DNA of 5,678 nt from Mariaggregatimicrobium sp964498785. GTDB lineage: Bacteria > Zhuqueibacterota > Zhuqueibacteria > Thermofontimicrobiales > Thiofontviventaceae. The position numbers were made by a program, and so were the translations under genes. Positions within the stretch are counted from its first letter, which is position 1, and each line of letters opens with the position of its first letter. Positions 5,549 through 5,678 of the stretch are shown piece by piece. The notes beneath the pieces were generated by a model, which worked only from the letters and a program-made list of their open reading frames with translations, did not search any database and was not told the origin of the DNA. Location: assembly GCA_964498785.1 (NCBI GenBank), contig CAZCJL010000222.1, positions 1 to 5,678 of the forward strand, given 5' to 3'.

Positions 5549-5577
5549 ATTAAAAGTTCCTTTTTAATGATCGTCAA
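5549..5577 (-). promoter_or_regulatory. Candidate sigma70-like promoter of the thioredoxin-TPR gene
   Basis: Read on the minus strand, TTGACG (5577-5572) and TTTAAT (5554-5549) are five-of-six -35 and -10 matches with a 17-bp spacer. Transcription would start near 5542, giving a leader of about 65-75 nt. An imperfect inverted repeat (ATTAAAAG at 5549-5556 against CTTTTTAAT at 5560-5568, one extra T) overlaps the -10 box and most of the spacer and may be an operator. Confidence 0.45.
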
Positions 5578-5630
5578 AATGTTTTATGTGAATTTGATAT
5601 TCTGTTACAACTGATACAGTAAATAGGTAT

Positions 5631-5648
5631 CCATTCAATAATTGATGG
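5631..5648. repeat. Short imperfect inverted repeat
   Basis: CCAT-T-CAAT at 5631-5639 pairs with ATTG-ATGG at 5641-5648, with one bulged T and a single-base centre. It lies upstream of the thioredoxin-TPR promoter candidate, near the window edge. It may be a regulator-binding site or a chance match; no gene was supported from here to the end of the window. Confidence 0.25.
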
Positions 5649-5678
5649 TGTGCATCAAAGCTTTCGGATTCTCTTTAA

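Noticed and set aside
5644..5678. Plus-strand ATG with an open frame running off the window end
   Set aside because: No ribosome-binding site is visible and only about 11 codons can be seen.

Overview
The window is about 5.7 kb of AT-rich bacterial chromosome. It carries six well-supported or likely genes, plus a pair of small related ORFs that simple length cut-offs would miss. Lipoprotein and inner-membrane signals suggest a Gram-negative-type cell envelope. Several genes have recognisable Shine-Dalgarno (SD) sequences, which argues against a typical Bacteroidota genome. An FCB-like or other environmental lineage fits, but the species cannot be named from this sequence. No rRNA, tRNA, insertion sequence or CRISPR array was seen.

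Layout. Bases 1-234 hold no convincing gene. A short lipoprotein-like gene lies at 235-669, followed by a 380-bp gene-free stretch with one sigma70-like promoter match. At 1050-2460 a two-helix mini membrane protein is overlapped by, or sits directly before, a zinc-dependent medium-chain dehydrogenase, and the two probably form one operon. At 2639-3997, behind a good promoter candidate, is a membrane-anchored coiled-coil/TPR protein. Bases 4100-4270 and 4500-4664 encode two small proteins (56 and 54 aa) that share the N-terminal pattern M-[ST]-L-F-x-I-x(2,3)-I-Y-G-A-W and a later P-V-D-L, but have unrelated tails of opposite charge. A strong rho-independent terminator, probably bidirectional, separates them. 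On the minus strand, 5478-4645 encodes a thioredoxin-TPR protein of the YbbN/CnoX type, whose 3' end overlaps the second small ORF tail to tail.

How the genes work together. The membrane mini-protein and dehydrogenase are linked by position. The YbbN/CnoX-like protein is a probable redox chaperone. The small-protein pair is the most novel element: no known family was recognised, each copy has its own ribosome-binding site, and the second has a promoter whose -10 lies in a perfect 16-bp palindrome. Any functional link between the small proteins and the flanking TPR proteins is only suggested by proximity.
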